From assembly GCF_900591205.1 (NCBI RefSeq), contig NZ_UUPU01000024.1:24361-88360 (forward strand): 64,000 bases of DNA, read 5' to 3'. Below are positions 35,284 through 44,453 of the stretch, in pieces (positions within the stretch are counted from its first letter, which is position 1; each line of letters starts with the position of its first letter). The notes beneath the pieces were generated by a model. The model saw nothing but the letters and a program-made list of their open reading frames with translations, searched no databases and was not told the DNA's origin. Made by a program: the position numbers and the translations under genes. This stretch comes from Pseudomonas viridiflava (GTDB lineage: Bacteria; Pseudomonadota; Gammaproteobacteria; Pseudomonadales; Pseudomonadaceae).

Positions 35284-36606
35284 TTAGTTGAGATCGGCCA
35301 GGCCCAAATGTTCGCGCAGGGTCGTGCCTTCGTAAGCCTTGCGAAATAAACCCTTGCGCTGCAGGTGCGGGATCACGCTCTCGACAAATTCAGTGAACGA
35401 CCCCGGCAAGTACCCCGGCGAAATCACAAAACCGTCACAACCACCCTGCTCGAACAGCTCGGCCAGTTGGTCGGCGATCTGTGCCCCGGTGCCCACCAGT
35501 TGCGGCACACGCACGCTGCTGGCGAAGATGCGGCCCAGCTGTTCGAGGGTGGTTTCGGGGCCTTGCATCAGCAGTTTTTCTGCGGCGGCCGGATGGATCA
35601 GCGGCGACTGCGCAACCTCAGCCAGGGTCGCGCTCAGCGCGAAGGGCGACAGGTCCACATTCAGCTGCGAGGCCAGCGTTACCAACCCCAGCTCGGGCCG
35701 TGCCAGCGCGTTATGCTGATCGCGCTTGGCGCGGGCTTGGGCTTCACTGCCGCCAATAAATGGCATCACCGCCGTGAGCACTTTGCAGCTGTCAGCCTCG
35801 CGACCTTGCTGCACCACCTGGGCACGCACGTCATCGCGGAAGGCGCGCATGGCCGCCAGGTGCGGGTGAATGGTGAAAATCGCCTCGGCCCAGCGCGCAC
35901 CAAAGCGCCGCCCACGCCCGGACGAACCGGCCTGGATCAACACCGGGCGGCCCTGCGGCGTACGCGGGATATTCAGCGGCCCTTCGACCTTGAACCACTC
36001 GCCCTGGTGCTGCACCGAACGGATCAGCTGCGGGTCGGCGAGCACGCCGTTTGCGCGATCCAGCTTGAGCGCGCCCTGGCCCCAGCTGTTCCACAGTTTT
36101 AGTGCGACTTCGACAAACTCATCGGCGCGGTCGTAGCGCAGGTCGTGCTCCAGGTGCTTGTCCTTGCCGAACAGGCGCCCTTCGCTGTCGTTCATCGAGG
36201 TCACGATATTCCATGCCGCACGGCCCTTGGACAGGTGGTCGAGGGTGGCGAATTCGCGGGCGATATGCGCCGGCTCGTAATAGGTGGTGGACCGGGTGGC
36301 GCCCAGGCCCAGCTTGCTGGTCTGCCCCACCAGGTAGGAGAGGATCGGCAGCGGGTCCAGGCGCGTTGCATCCTGGGCGCCGTAGCGCAAAGCTAACTCG
36401 CGGGAGCCGCCCATCTGGTCGCCGACGGCCAGGCGATCGGCGAAGAACAGGAAGTCGAACAGCCCCTCCTCCACCACCTTGGCCACCCGTGAATAGTAGT
36501 GCGGGTCCAGGTAATTGCCGACGGTTTCGGGGTGGCGCCACACGGCGTGGCTGTGCACCACCGGCCCGCTCAACAGGAAGGCCGAGAGATGAATTTGACG
36601 GCTCAT
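35284..36606 (-). CDS. FMN-dependent monooxygenase, NtaA/SnaA/DszA family
   Basis: A 440-residue bacterial luciferase-like monooxygenase that uses FMNH2 from a partner reductase. Diagnostic parts are the N-terminal HLSAFLLSGPVVHSHAVWRHPET, FLFFADRLAV, LGLGATRSTTYYEPAHIAREFATLDHLSKGRAAWNIVTS and the C-terminal ISPGYLPGSFTEFV. Members oxidise aminopolycarboxylates, sulfones or dibenzothiophene. The ATG at 36606 overlaps the stop of the binding-protein gene (ATGA), so the pair is translationally coupled. This supports action on an organosulfur compound delivered by that system. Confidence 0.9.
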   Translation of the reverse strand: MSRQIHLSAFLLSGPVVHSHAVWRHPETVGNYLDPHYYSRVAKVVEEGLFDFLFFADRLAVGDQMGGSRELALRYGAQDATRLDPLPILSYLVGQTSKLGLGATRSTTYYEPAHIAREFATLDHLSKGRAAWNIVTSMNDSEGRLFGKDKHLEHDLRYDRADEFVEVALKLWNSWGQGALKLDRANGVLADPQLIRSVQHQGEWFKVEGPLNIPRTPQGRPVLIQAGSSGRGRRFGARWAEAIFTIHPHLAAMRAFRDDVRAQVVQQGREADSCKVLTAVMPFIGGSEAQARAKRDQHNALARPELGLVTLASQLNVDLSPFALSATLAEVAQSPLIHPAAAEKLLMQGPETTLEQLGRIFASSVRVPQLVGTGAQIADQLAELFEQGGCDGFVISPGYLPGSFTEFVESVIPHLQRKGLFRKAYEGTTLREHLGLADLN

Positions 36607-37541
36607 GGCGTTGGCGTCCACACGGTGATTTCCGACACTCTCAACGGCTTGGGAATCAGCTTGGCGGCGTAGTAGAAGTCGGCGATGCGTTGCTGCTCGG
36701 CGAGGTTTTCGACTTTGACCGGGATGATGTCGTAGCTGCGTCGGCTATTGGCGCGCTCCACCGCGGCGGGGGCGATATTGCCCCACAGCGGGCCGAGGAT
36801 TTCAGCGGCCTCCTTGGGGTGGGCTTTAACCCATTGGCCGGTCTCGCGCAGGGTGTCGAAGGTCACTTGCAGCACGTCCGGGTGGGCCTTGGCGAACTGG
36901 GTGGTGGCCAGGTAGAAGCGGTTGTAGTCGGCCAGGCCGTCGCTGCCGTCGGCGATCACGCGTACGTGGTGATCGAGTTGCTGGGTGGCGTAGAACGGGT
37001 CCCAAATCACCCAGGCGTCCACGCTGCCATTGGCGAACGCCGCGCCGCCGTCCGGGGCTTCCAGGTAACGTGGGGTAATGTCGGCCAGGGTCAGCCCGGC
37101 TTTTTTCAGGGCCGAGATCAACAGGAAATTGCTGCCCGAGCCCTTGGACACGGCGACGGTCTTGCCCTTGAGGTCGGCAATGCTGTGGATCGGTGATGTG
37201 TCCTGCACGATGATCGCCTGGGCCCCCGGCGAAGCGTTTTCCTGGGCGTAGTAGGTCAGCGGCGCATCGGCGGCCTGGGTGAACAGCGCGAAGGCGTCGG
37301 CCACATCCGCATGCAAATCCACGCTGCCGGCGTTCAGCGAGCTGAGTAGGCCGGTGCTGAATTCATGCCAGTTGACCGTAAACCCCAAGGGCTTGAGGCG
37401 CTGCTCCAACTGGCCATTTTGCTTGAGCAGAATCCACAGGGTGGAGGAGCGCTGGTAGCTGATATCCAGGGTTTGCCCGGCATGCGCAGCTGCTGCGGCA
37501 AACAACAGGCTGGCGGCGATGATGAATTTTTTAAGCGTCAT
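36603..37541 (-). CDS. Aliphatic sulfonate-type periplasmic binding protein
   Basis: A 312-residue SsuA/TauA-family protein with signal peptide MTLKKFIIAASLLFAAAAAHA. Family segments are LDISYQRSSTLWILLKQNGQLEQRL, GSVDLHADVADAFALFTQAADAPLTYY, LKGKTVAVSKGSGSNFLLI and VDAWVIWDPFYATQQ. It is co-transcribed with the monooxygenase. No permease or ATPase gene adjoins it, so it must use an ABC core encoded elsewhere. Confidence 0.88.
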   Translation of the reverse strand: MTLKKFIIAASLLFAAAAAHAGQTLDISYQRSSTLWILLKQNGQLEQRLKPLGFTVNWHEFSTGLLSSLNAGSVDLHADVADAFALFTQAADAPLTYYAQENASPGAQAIIVQDTSPIHSIADLKGKTVAVSKGSGSNFLLISALKKAGLTLADITPRYLEAPDGGAAFANGSVDAWVIWDPFYATQQLDHHVRVIADGSDGLADYNRFYLATTQFAKAHPDVLQVTFDTLRETGQWVKAHPKEAAEILGPLWGNIAPAAVERANSRRSYDIIPVKVENLAEQQRIADFYYAAKLIPKPLRVSEITVWTPTP

Positions 37542-37776
37542 GAAGGGCCTTGGCGTGGGAGGTGAAAGAAACACGAGCAAGGCATAAGCGCCTGGCATAA
37601 AAGCGCTTTTGATTATATTAATGAAGTCTGATTATGAAAGGACCTTATGATTCTATGGTTATGCCCGATTCGTCGGAGCACACAAAAAGCATCCTAAGCT
37701 CAGATCGAAAAAGTATTTATCGAATAGTTTTTAGAACTTTATGCTCAGCGCTATTTCGTTGAAGATCGAGCGCGCC

Positions 37777-38721
37777 ATGTCCATACGTCGTCCCCTCGCC
37801 GCTGTACTCGGGTTGCTGGCCTTTTCTGTCGCCGTGAGCGCGCAGGCCCAGGAAACCGTACGCATCGGTTACCAGAAGTCCTCGACCCTGATCACCCTGC
37901 TGAAAACCCAGGGCACCCTGGAACAAGCCCTCAAGGCCGACAATATCGACGTGTCGTGGCACGAGTTCCCCAGCGGCCTGCCGCTGCTGGAAGCCCTGAA
38001 CGTGGGCAACGTGGACATCAGCGCCGATGTGGCCGACACGGTGCCGATCTTCGCCCAGGCGGCCCAGGCCAAGCTCACCTACTTCGCCCAGGAAGCACCC
38101 TCGCCCTCGGCCCAGGCGATCGTGGTGCGCAAGGACTCGCCGATCCAGCAACTGGCCGATCTGAAAGGCAAGAAAATCGCGGTGACCAAAGCCGCCGGCA
38201 CCCACTATTTGCTGATCGCTGCGCTGGCCAAAGCGGGCCTGGCGTTCTCCGATATCGAGCCCGCCTACCTGTCACCTGCCGATGGTCGTGCGGCGTTCGA
38301 GAACAACAAAGTCGACGCGTGGGTCACCTGGGAACCCTTCCTTACCAGCGTGCAGCGTCAACTGCCGACGCGCACCCTGGCAGACGGCGCCGGGCTCGCC
38401 AGTTACAAGCGCTATTACCTGACCGGCACGCCTTACGCCAAAGCCCATCCAGAGGTGTTGAAGGTGGTGTATGCGCAGTTGGAAAAGGCCGGCCAGTGGG
38501 TGAAAACCCACCCGCAGGAGGCGGCCAAAGTGCTCGGCCCGTTGTGGGGCAACCTGGACGTGGCCACGGTGGAAGCGGCCAATGCGCACCGCAGTTATCA
38601 GGTGCAGCAGGTGACGCCGGACCAGTTGGGTGAGCAGCAGAAGATTGCGGATGCGTTTTTCAAGGCGGGGTTATTGCCAAGAGCAGTGGATGCCAAGGAT
38701 GTGCAGACCTGGAAGCCATGA
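37777..38721 (+). CDS. Second aliphatic sulfonate-type binding protein
   Basis: A 314-residue SsuA-family protein with signal peptide MSIRRPLAAVLGLLAFSVAVSAQA. Segments ETVRIGYQKSSTLITLLKTQGTLEQAL and LKGKKIAVTKAAGTHYLLIAAL parallel the divergent binding protein, so the two are paralogues facing away from each other across 235 bp. It too lacks neighbouring permease and ATPase genes. The shared intergenic region is AT-rich and probably holds both sulfur-responsive promoters. Confidence 0.88.
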   Translation: MSIRRPLAAVLGLLAFSVAVSAQAQETVRIGYQKSSTLITLLKTQGTLEQALKADNIDVSWHEFPSGLPLLEALNVGNVDISADVADTVPIFAQAAQAKLTYFAQEAPSPSAQAIVVRKDSPIQQLADLKGKKIAVTKAAGTHYLLIAALAKAGLAFSDIEPAYLSPADGRAAFENNKVDAWVTWEPFLTSVQRQLPTRTLADGAGLASYKRYYLTGTPYAKAHPEVLKVVYAQLEKAGQWVKTHPQEAAKVLGPLWGNLDVATVEAANAHRSYQVQQVTPDQLGEQQKIADAFFKAGLLPRAVDAKDVQTWKP

Positions 38722-38737
38722 GTCCGAGCACAGTCTA

Positions 38738-38830
38738 AATGTGGGAGGGGGCTTGCCCCCGATGGCGGTGTATCAGTCATACATGTATTGACTGACCCAC
38801 TGCAATCGGGGGCAAGCCCCCTCCCACATT
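38738..38830. repeat. REP pair
   Basis: AATGTGGGAGGGGGCTTGCCCCCGAT and its inverted mate lie between convergent genes. Confidence 0.8.
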
Positions 38831-38846
38831 TGAATGCCACCAGTCT

Positions 38847-40322
38847 TTAGAGAAGGGTGCGGGCCAGGGCCTTTTTCCATTCGGAGTAACGACTAGACAT
38901 CTCCGGATCATCCTGCGGTTCAAACCGCTCACGCTGACGCTCCAACGCGCCCAACGCTTCATCACTCGCCCATATACCCAACGCCCTCCCCGCCAGGTGC
39001 GCCGCGCCCAACGCCGAGACTTCCGGCGACAGGCTGCGCACCACCGGGCGTTGCAGCAGGTCGGCCAGAAACTGCATCAGCCAACGGTTGCGCGTGGCGC
39101 CGCCGTCCACCCACAGCTCCTTGAGCGGGCTGCCGATATCCTGCTGCATGGCCTCAAACACGTCGCGAATCTGATAGCCGATGGACTCCAGCGATGCGCG
39201 CAGGATATGCGCGCCGGAGGTAGCTTCGGTCAGGCCGCAGATCAAGCCGCGTGCATCGGCCTGCCAGTGCGGTGCGCCCAGCCCGGACAGCGCCGGCACG
39301 AAGTACACGCCGCCGTTATCCGGCAGTTGCGCGGCCTGTTCGGTCAGGGCATCCAGGGATTCCCCGGCCACCAGCCGCGAGGCCCACTGCACCGCGGCGC
39401 CGGTGTGGACGATATTGCCTTCCATGCCGAAGGTCGGCTGGTCGCCGTCGTGCCAGGCCAGCGTGGTCGAAAGCCCATGGGTGGAAGCGATCGGGCCGCT
39501 CATGGGGGTCATCAAGGAAGAGCCCGTGCCGAGGGTGGCCTTGACCAGCCCTGGTGCGAAGCCGCCCTGACCATACAGCGCGGCGTGGGAGTCGCCGATC
39601 ATCGACATCACCGGGATCCCGGCGGGCAAGCCGCCCAGCGCGACGGTTGCAGCGAAGAACCCGGCGCTCGGCTGGATCGGCGCGAGTGCCGCCGCCGGAA
39701 TCGCGAAAATATCCAATAACTGCGGGTCCCAGGCACAGGTGTGCAGGTTGAACAGTTGGGTGCGGGCGGCGTTGGAATAGTCGGTGGCAAATACCTGGCC
39801 GCCGCTGAGTTGCCACAACAGCCAACTGTCGACCGTGCCCAGGCAGATCTCGCCGGCAGCGGCGCGGGCATGGCCGTCGGGCAGGTTATCGAGAATCCAG
39901 CGCCATTTGCCCGCCGAGAACATCGGGTCCAGCGCCAGCCCGGTTTTTTCCAGGATCAGCGCTTCATGGCCCTGCTCATGCAACTGCGTGCACAGCGCCG
40001 TGGAGCGCCGACATTGCCAGCTGATACACGGCGACAGCGGCGCACCCGTGCGCCGGTCCCAGGCCACCACCGATTCACGCTGGTTGCTGATGGCCAACGC
40101 GGTGATCGGGCGGCCCACCTGGGCCAGGCATTCTTCAATCGCGGCCAGGGTGTTTTGCCAGATCAACAGCGGGTCCTGCTCGGAAAACCCAGGCATCGGA
40201 TGGCTGATGCTCAAGGGCCGCGAACCTCGGGCAATCACCTGCCCCAGCGCGTTGACCAGCACCGCCTTGGCGTTGCTGGTGCCTTCATCTATCGCCAGGA
40301 TCAGCGGAGTGTTGTTCGTCAT
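38847..40322 (-). CDS. FGGY-family carbohydrate kinase
   Basis: A 491-residue sugar kinase. The N-terminal phosphate-binding motif is LAIDEGTSNAKAVLV; others are AISNQRESVVAWDRRTG, MIGDSHAALYGQG and the C-terminal LKELWVDGGATRNRWLMQFLADLL. The general features are glycerol-kinase-like. Encoded directly after two transketolase subunits, it probably phosphorylates the ketose made by the locus dehydrogenases. An alternative GTG start at 40331 overlaps the transketolase stop codon. Confidence 0.9.
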   Translation of the reverse strand: MTNNTPLILAIDEGTSNAKAVLVNALGQVIARGSRPLSISHPMPGFSEQDPLLIWQNTLAAIEECLAQVGRPITALAISNQRESVVAWDRRTGAPLSPCISWQCRRSTALCTQLHEQGHEALILEKTGLALDPMFSAGKWRWILDNLPDGHARAAAGEICLGTVDSWLLWQLSGGQVFATDYSNAARTQLFNLHTCAWDPQLLDIFAIPAAALAPIQPSAGFFAATVALGGLPAGIPVMSMIGDSHAALYGQGGFAPGLVKATLGTGSSLMTPMSGPIASTHGLSTTLAWHDGDQPTFGMEGNIVHTGAAVQWASRLVAGESLDALTEQAAQLPDNGGVYFVPALSGLGAPHWQADARGLICGLTEATSGAHILRASLESIGYQIRDVFEAMQQDIGSPLKELWVDGGATRNRWLMQFLADLLQRPVVRSLSPEVSALGAAHLAGRALGIWASDEALGALERQRERFEPQDDPEMSSRYSEWKKALARTLL

Positions 40323-40327
40323 CGCAA

Positions 40328-41260
40328 TCACCGCAACCGAGTGGCAGCCGCCACGATCCCAGCCGCGTCGATGTTATGCAAGGCGCGGGTCGGTTCGCGG
40401 GCCCCGGCAGCTGCGTATTCACCGTCGCCGATGCCCAAACGGATCAGGGGGATGCCCAACCCGGCTTCCGCCAGCACTTCGGCGACCAGGCTGCCGACGC
40501 CGCCGTTGATGTTGTGCTCTTCGACGCTGATCACGGCGCGGGTGCCGCTCAAAGCGCTGAGCAAGACCTCACGCTGCAACGGCCGGATCGACGACAGGTT
40601 GATCACCTGCGCCTGGATACCCTGCTCCGCCAGCAACGCGGCAGCCTCCACCGCTTCATGCACCACCGAGCCCAGGGCCACGAGGCTCACATCCGCGCCT
40701 TGGCGCAGGATATCCACCTGGCCGGGCACGAACTGATAGTCGGCGCCATGCACGTCGGGCAAGGCTTTACCGTCGAGACGGATATACACCGGGCCTGTAT
40801 AGCGCAGCGCGTAGTCCACGATCTGCCGGCATTCAAGCGCATCGGCGGGGGCGAAGATCTGCACATTGCCAAAGCCGCGCATCACCGAAATATCGTCAAT
40901 GCTGTGATGGGTGCTCGCCAGCGGGCCATAGCTGGCACCGGCGTTCAGACCGAACATCTTCACATTGGCCTGGTTGTAGCAGACGTCGACTTTGATTTGC
41001 TCATTGGCCCGCGAGATCAGAAACGGCGCCGCGTTGCAGGTGGCCGCAATCTTGCCGCCCAGCGCCAGGCCGGCTGCGACGCTGACCAGTGACTGTTCGG
41101 CAATACCGACATTGATCAGGCGCTCCGGAAAGCGCTGGGCAAACGGGCCGATCTTGGCCGTGGAGGTGGAGTCGCTGACCACTGGCACCACATCCAGCCC
41201 AGCATCGACCGCAGCAATAAAGGCTTGCACCATGACGCTCGCCAGATGTTCACTCGCCAT
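40328..41260 (-). CDS. Transketolase C-terminal subunit
   Basis: A 310-residue protein equal to the pyrimidine-binding and C-terminal domains of transketolase. Segments include NVGIAEQSLVSVAAGLALGG with the catalytic Glu of the IAEQ motif, AGASYGPLASTHHSIDDISVMRGFGNVQIFAPAD and ISVEEHNINGGVGSLV. It needs the N-terminal subunit encoded just upstream, with which its gene overlaps by 11 bp. Split transketolases of this form act in specialised sugar routes, for example on apulose 4-phosphate. Confidence 0.92.
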   Translation of the reverse strand: MASEHLASVMVQAFIAAVDAGLDVVPVVSDSTSTAKIGPFAQRFPERLINVGIAEQSLVSVAAGLALGGKIAATCNAAPFLISRANEQIKVDVCYNQANVKMFGLNAGASYGPLASTHHSIDDISVMRGFGNVQIFAPADALECRQIVDYALRYTGPVYIRLDGKALPDVHGADYQFVPGQVDILRQGADVSLVALGSVVHEAVEAAALLAEQGIQAQVINLSSIRPLQREVLLSALSGTRAVISVEEHNINGGVGSLVAEVLAEAGLGIPLIRLGIGDGEYAAAGAREPTRALHNIDAAGIVAAATRLR

Positions 41261-42086
41261 GACTCAACTCCTCCAGTGCCGCGTTGATTTCATCACCCTT
41301 GGGCACGCGGTGGTGCCATTCGGGGCGGGCTTCGATAAACGACACGCCCTTGCCTTTGATGGTGTGCGCGATCAGCACCTGCGGTGCCCCGGTTCGGGTC
41401 TGCATGGTTTCCAGGGCTTCGATCAACTGACCCACGTCGTTGCCATCGCACTCGCTGACGCTGAAGCCGAAGGCGGCCCATTTCACGTCCAGCGGGTCGA
41501 GCGGCATGATCTCGGCCGTCAGCCCGGCCAGCTGCAGCTTGTTCTTGTCGACGATCACAAACAGGTTATCCAGGCCGTACTTGGCCGCCGCCATCGCCGC
41601 TTCCCAGTTGGAGCCTTCGGCCAATTCGCCGTCGCCGGTCAGCACATAGATGCGTTTTTTGCTGCCGGACATCTTCGCCGCCAACGCCAACCCCACCGCT
41701 ACCGGCAAGCCATGGCCGAGAGCGCCGGTGTTGAGTTCGATACCGGGGGTTTTCTGGCGCACAGGGTGGCCGGGCAAGTGAGAGTTGAAGTGCTGATAGG
41801 TGGGCAGCCACTCGGTGGGGATGTAGCCCGCCTGCGCCAGGCAGCAATACAAACCGCCGACACCGTGGCCCTTGCTCTGGATATAGATATCGCGCTCGGG
41901 GTCTTCGGTGCGTTCCGGGCCGGTATTGAGGATGCGGAAATACAGGGTGGCGAGGATGTCGGTTTCCGACAGATCCGCCCCGGTGTGGCCGCCGGCCGGT
42001 GAGTCGGCATTCAGGCGGATCACATGGCGCCGGATCAGGCGGGCCTGTTCTTTGATCTGGTGGGCGTCGTACTGGAAGGCATTCAT
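41250..42086 (-). CDS. Transketolase N-terminal subunit
   Basis: A 278-residue thiamine-diphosphate-binding half of transketolase. The TPP motif is LTGDGELAEGSNWEAAMAAAKYGLDNLFVIVDKNK. Other parts are RRHVIRLNADSPAGGHTGADLSETDILATLYF and NTGALGHGLPVAVGLALAAK. It is first in the leftward operon with the C-terminal subunit and the kinase. The full-length housekeeping enzyme would be about 660 residues, so this is a natural split form. Confidence 0.92.
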   Translation of the reverse strand: MNAFQYDAHQIKEQARLIRRHVIRLNADSPAGGHTGADLSETDILATLYFRILNTGPERTEDPERDIYIQSKGHGVGGLYCCLAQAGYIPTEWLPTYQHFNSHLPGHPVRQKTPGIELNTGALGHGLPVAVGLALAAKMSGSKKRIYVLTGDGELAEGSNWEAAMAAAKYGLDNLFVIVDKNKLQLAGLTAEIMPLDPLDVKWAAFGFSVSECDGNDVGQLIEALETMQTRTGAPQVLIAHTIKGKGVSFIEARPEWHHRVPKGDEINAALEELSHGE

Positions 42087-42139
42087 GCAGCGGCTCCTGT
42101 GGGCTGACCACGTGAGGTAAAAGTGTCCAAAGCTGTCTT

Positions 42140-42153
42140 TGAATATTTATTCA
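42140..42153. promoter_or_regulatory. Candidate operator, leftward promoter
   Basis: TGAATATTTATTCA is a six-base palindrome with a two-base centre, 54 bp upstream of the transketolase operon. The 11-mer TGAATATTTAT recurs in the opposite orientation in front of the other operon. It may bind the SorC-type regulator encoded in the locus. Confidence 0.5.
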
Positions 42154-42392
42154 GCAGTGACAATATATTTCTATTTAGACGCCGATCCACCAGCAGGTCA
42201 AGTGAGTGATCCACTGAAAAATGAAATAAAACCTGGAAACGCCCCTCGGACAAACGGCCAAAATCCCACACGCGCTACTCTATCCCGTGGCTTTGCGGCC
42301 GACGCGAGCAGCGGTTTAGAGGCATGCATGAAAAATTAAGCGCTTGACTTTGACCCGGTGTCACTGGAATCTGAATTAACAGTCAGGCACGC

Positions 42393-42403
42393 ATAAATAT
42401 TCA
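42393..42403. promoter_or_regulatory. Candidate operator, rightward promoter
   Basis: ATAAATATTCA, the exact reverse complement of part of the site at 42140-42153, lies 45 bp upstream of the permease start. The intergenic stretch 42087-42447 (361 bp) otherwise holds no gene and is AT-rich near both ends. Confidence 0.5.
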
Positions 42404-42447
42404 CAGCGCCTGAAAGCACTCCAAAAAAAATAAATCAGGAGAACACT

Positions 42448-43455
42448 GTGGACGCCAAAGCTATTGTCCAGCACCCGGCCGAACTCAAGCCGCCACCTCG
42501 CCCACGTATTGTGAAACTGCTGCCCAGCAATATCGGCGGCCCGCTGATCGGCCTTGTGCTGCTGGTGCTGGTCTTCTCCTTCAGTTCCGAATTCTTCTTT
42601 TCGTTGCGCAATGGCCTGAACATCCTGGATCAGGTCACGGTGCTGGGCATCCTGGCGATCGGCATGACAGCGGTGATCGTGATCGGCGGCATCGACCTGT
42701 CGGTCGGCTCGGTACTGGCCTTCTCGATGATGATGCTCGGCTGGCTCTACCAGGACCAGGCGGTGCCGCTGGGCTTCGCCATCCCCATATCAATTGCCAG
42801 CGGCATGCTCGCGGGGCTGGTCTCAGGTGGCTTGATCACCTACGCCAAGTTGCCGCCGTTCATTGCCACGCTGACCATGATGTCGGTAGCCCGTGGCCTG
42901 GCGAATATCCTCACCGAAGGCCGGCAGATCGTCGGCTATCCGGACTGGTTCACCAGCCTGGCCACGGTGCGGCACTTCGGCTTCTTGTCCGCGACCGTCG
43001 GGCTGTTCCTGGTGATGCTGGTGGTGGCCTGGGTGTTCCTGCGCTTTCGTGCCGGCGGCCGCAACCTGTATGCCATGGGCGGTAGCCCGGAAGTGGCGCG
43101 CCTGTCCGGCATCAAGGTGCGCGCAATTACCCTGTGGGTGTACGCCATCAGCGGCGCCCTCGCCGGGATCGCCGCCGTGACCCTGGCCGCACGCCTGGAC
43201 TCATCGCAACCGAGCGCCGGGCTGAGCCTGGAACTGGACGCCATCGCCGCCGTGGTGATCGGCGGCGCCAGCCTCAGCGGCGGCGTCGGCAGCATCGGCG
43301 GCACCCTGGTCGGCGTGTTGATCATTGGCGTGTTGCGCAATGGCCTCAACCTGCTGGGCGTTTCGCCCTTTATTCAACAAGTGGTGATCGGCGTGGTTAT
43401 CGCCCTCGCCGTCACCATCGACACCCTGCGACGCCGCTCCAGCACTGCCCGTTAA
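42448..43455 (+). CDS. Sugar ABC importer permease, RbsC-like
   Basis: A 335-residue inner-membrane permease with about nine helices. Family motifs are GMTAVIVIGGIDLSVGSVLAFS, GGRNLYAMGGSPEVARLSGIKV and AAVVIGGASLSGGVGSIGGTLVGVLIIGVLRNGLNLLGV. The GTG start has AGGAG six bases upstream. It is the first gene of the rightward operon, unusual because most Rbs operons begin with the binding protein or the ATPase. Confidence 0.92.
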   Translation: MDAKAIVQHPAELKPPPRPRIVKLLPSNIGGPLIGLVLLVLVFSFSSEFFFSLRNGLNILDQVTVLGILAIGMTAVIVIGGIDLSVGSVLAFSMMMLGWLYQDQAVPLGFAIPISIASGMLAGLVSGGLITYAKLPPFIATLTMMSVARGLANILTEGRQIVGYPDWFTSLATVRHFGFLSATVGLFLVMLVVAWVFLRFRAGGRNLYAMGGSPEVARLSGIKVRAITLWVYAISGALAGIAAVTLAARLDSSQPSAGLSLELDAIAAVVIGGASLSGGVGSIGGTLVGVLIIGVLRNGLNLLGVSPFIQQVVIGVVIALAVTIDTLRRRSSTAR

Positions 43456-43505
43456 ACCTGTTCGACAGTTGACACCCTCCAACAATAAAACCAGGAGTCA
43501 CCGAC

Positions 43506-44438
43506 ATGTTCAGCCCCAAGAAACTGCTTATCGCCACTGCTCTGGCGGCCGCCACCCTCACCGCCGCCGGCACCACCTGGGCCAAGGACCTGACCATCGG
43601 CCTGGCCGTGGCCAACCTGCAGGCCGACTTTTTCAACCAGATCAAGCAATCGGTGGAAGCCGAGGGCAAAGCCAAGGGGATCAAGGTGATCACCGTGGAC
43701 GCCCAGGGCAACTCCTCCACCCAGGTCAGCCAGATTGAAGACCTGATCACCCGCCAGATCGACGTGCTGATCTACATCCCGGCCGGTGCCACCGCCGCCG
43801 GTGTACCGGTCAAAGCCGCCAAGGCCGCCGGCATCCCGGTGATCGCCGTAGACCGCAACGCCCCCGACGCACCGGGCGACACCTTTATCGCCAGCGACAG
43901 CGTGGCCGGCGCCAAGACCCTGGCCGAATACGTGGGCAAGATCACCGACGGCAAAGGCCGGGTCGCGGTCCTGCAGGGCCAGCTCGGGACCACGCCGGAG
44001 AACGATCGCGCCAAGGGCTTTGAAGAAGGTTTGAAAGCCTTCCCCGGCCTCAGCATCGTCGCCCAGCAACCTGCCGAATGGGCCCAGGACAAAGGCTTCG
44101 CCGTGGCCCAGGACCTGCTCCAGCGTGACCCGAATATCACCGTGTTCTTCGGCCGTGCAGATGCCATGGCGTTGGGCGCCGCCCAGGCGGTGAAGGTCGG
44201 CAACCTCGATCACAAGGTGGTCGTGGTCGGCTTTGACGGCGACGTGGCCGGGCTCAAGGCCGTGGAAAGCGGCGTACTCAACGCCACCATGACCCAGCAG
44301 ACGCAGAAAATGGGGCGCCTGGCCGTGGCCTCGGCCATTGACCTGAAAGCCGGCAAGGCCGTGCCTAAGGAGCAACTGCTGCCCACCGTGCTGACCACCA
44401 AAGAAAACGTCGCGCCGTTCCTGCAACAGCACCCGTAA
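43506..44438 (+). CDS. Sugar ABC binding protein, RbsB-like
   Basis: A 310-residue type I periplasmic binding protein. Signal peptide: KKLLIATALAAATLTAAGTTWA. Sugar-binding features are IGLAVANLQADFFNQI, NSSTQVSQIEDLITRQIDVLIYIPAG, VIAVDRNAPDAPGDTFIASD and VVVVGFDGD. The ligand is likely a pentose, hexose or polyol. It lies 50 bp downstream of the permease gene. Confidence 0.92.
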   Translation: MFSPKKLLIATALAAATLTAAGTTWAKDLTIGLAVANLQADFFNQIKQSVEAEGKAKGIKVITVDAQGNSSTQVSQIEDLITRQIDVLIYIPAGATAAGVPVKAAKAAGIPVIAVDRNAPDAPGDTFIASDSVAGAKTLAEYVGKITDGKGRVAVLQGQLGTTPENDRAKGFEEGLKAFPGLSIVAQQPAEWAQDKGFAVAQDLLQRDPNITVFFGRADAMALGAAQAVKVGNLDHKVVVVGFDGDVAGLKAVESGVLNATMTQQTQKMGRLAVASAIDLKAGKAVPKEQLLPTVLTTKENVAPFLQQHP

Positions 44439-44453
44439 GCCTTGGAGGTCGCC

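Noticed and set aside
41250..42086. Assigning the split transketolase to D-apiose catabolism (AptA/AptB)
   Set aside because: The similarity is in organisation only. No recognisable apiose isomerase or apionate gene is present, and the dehydrogenases and transaldolase suggest another substrate.
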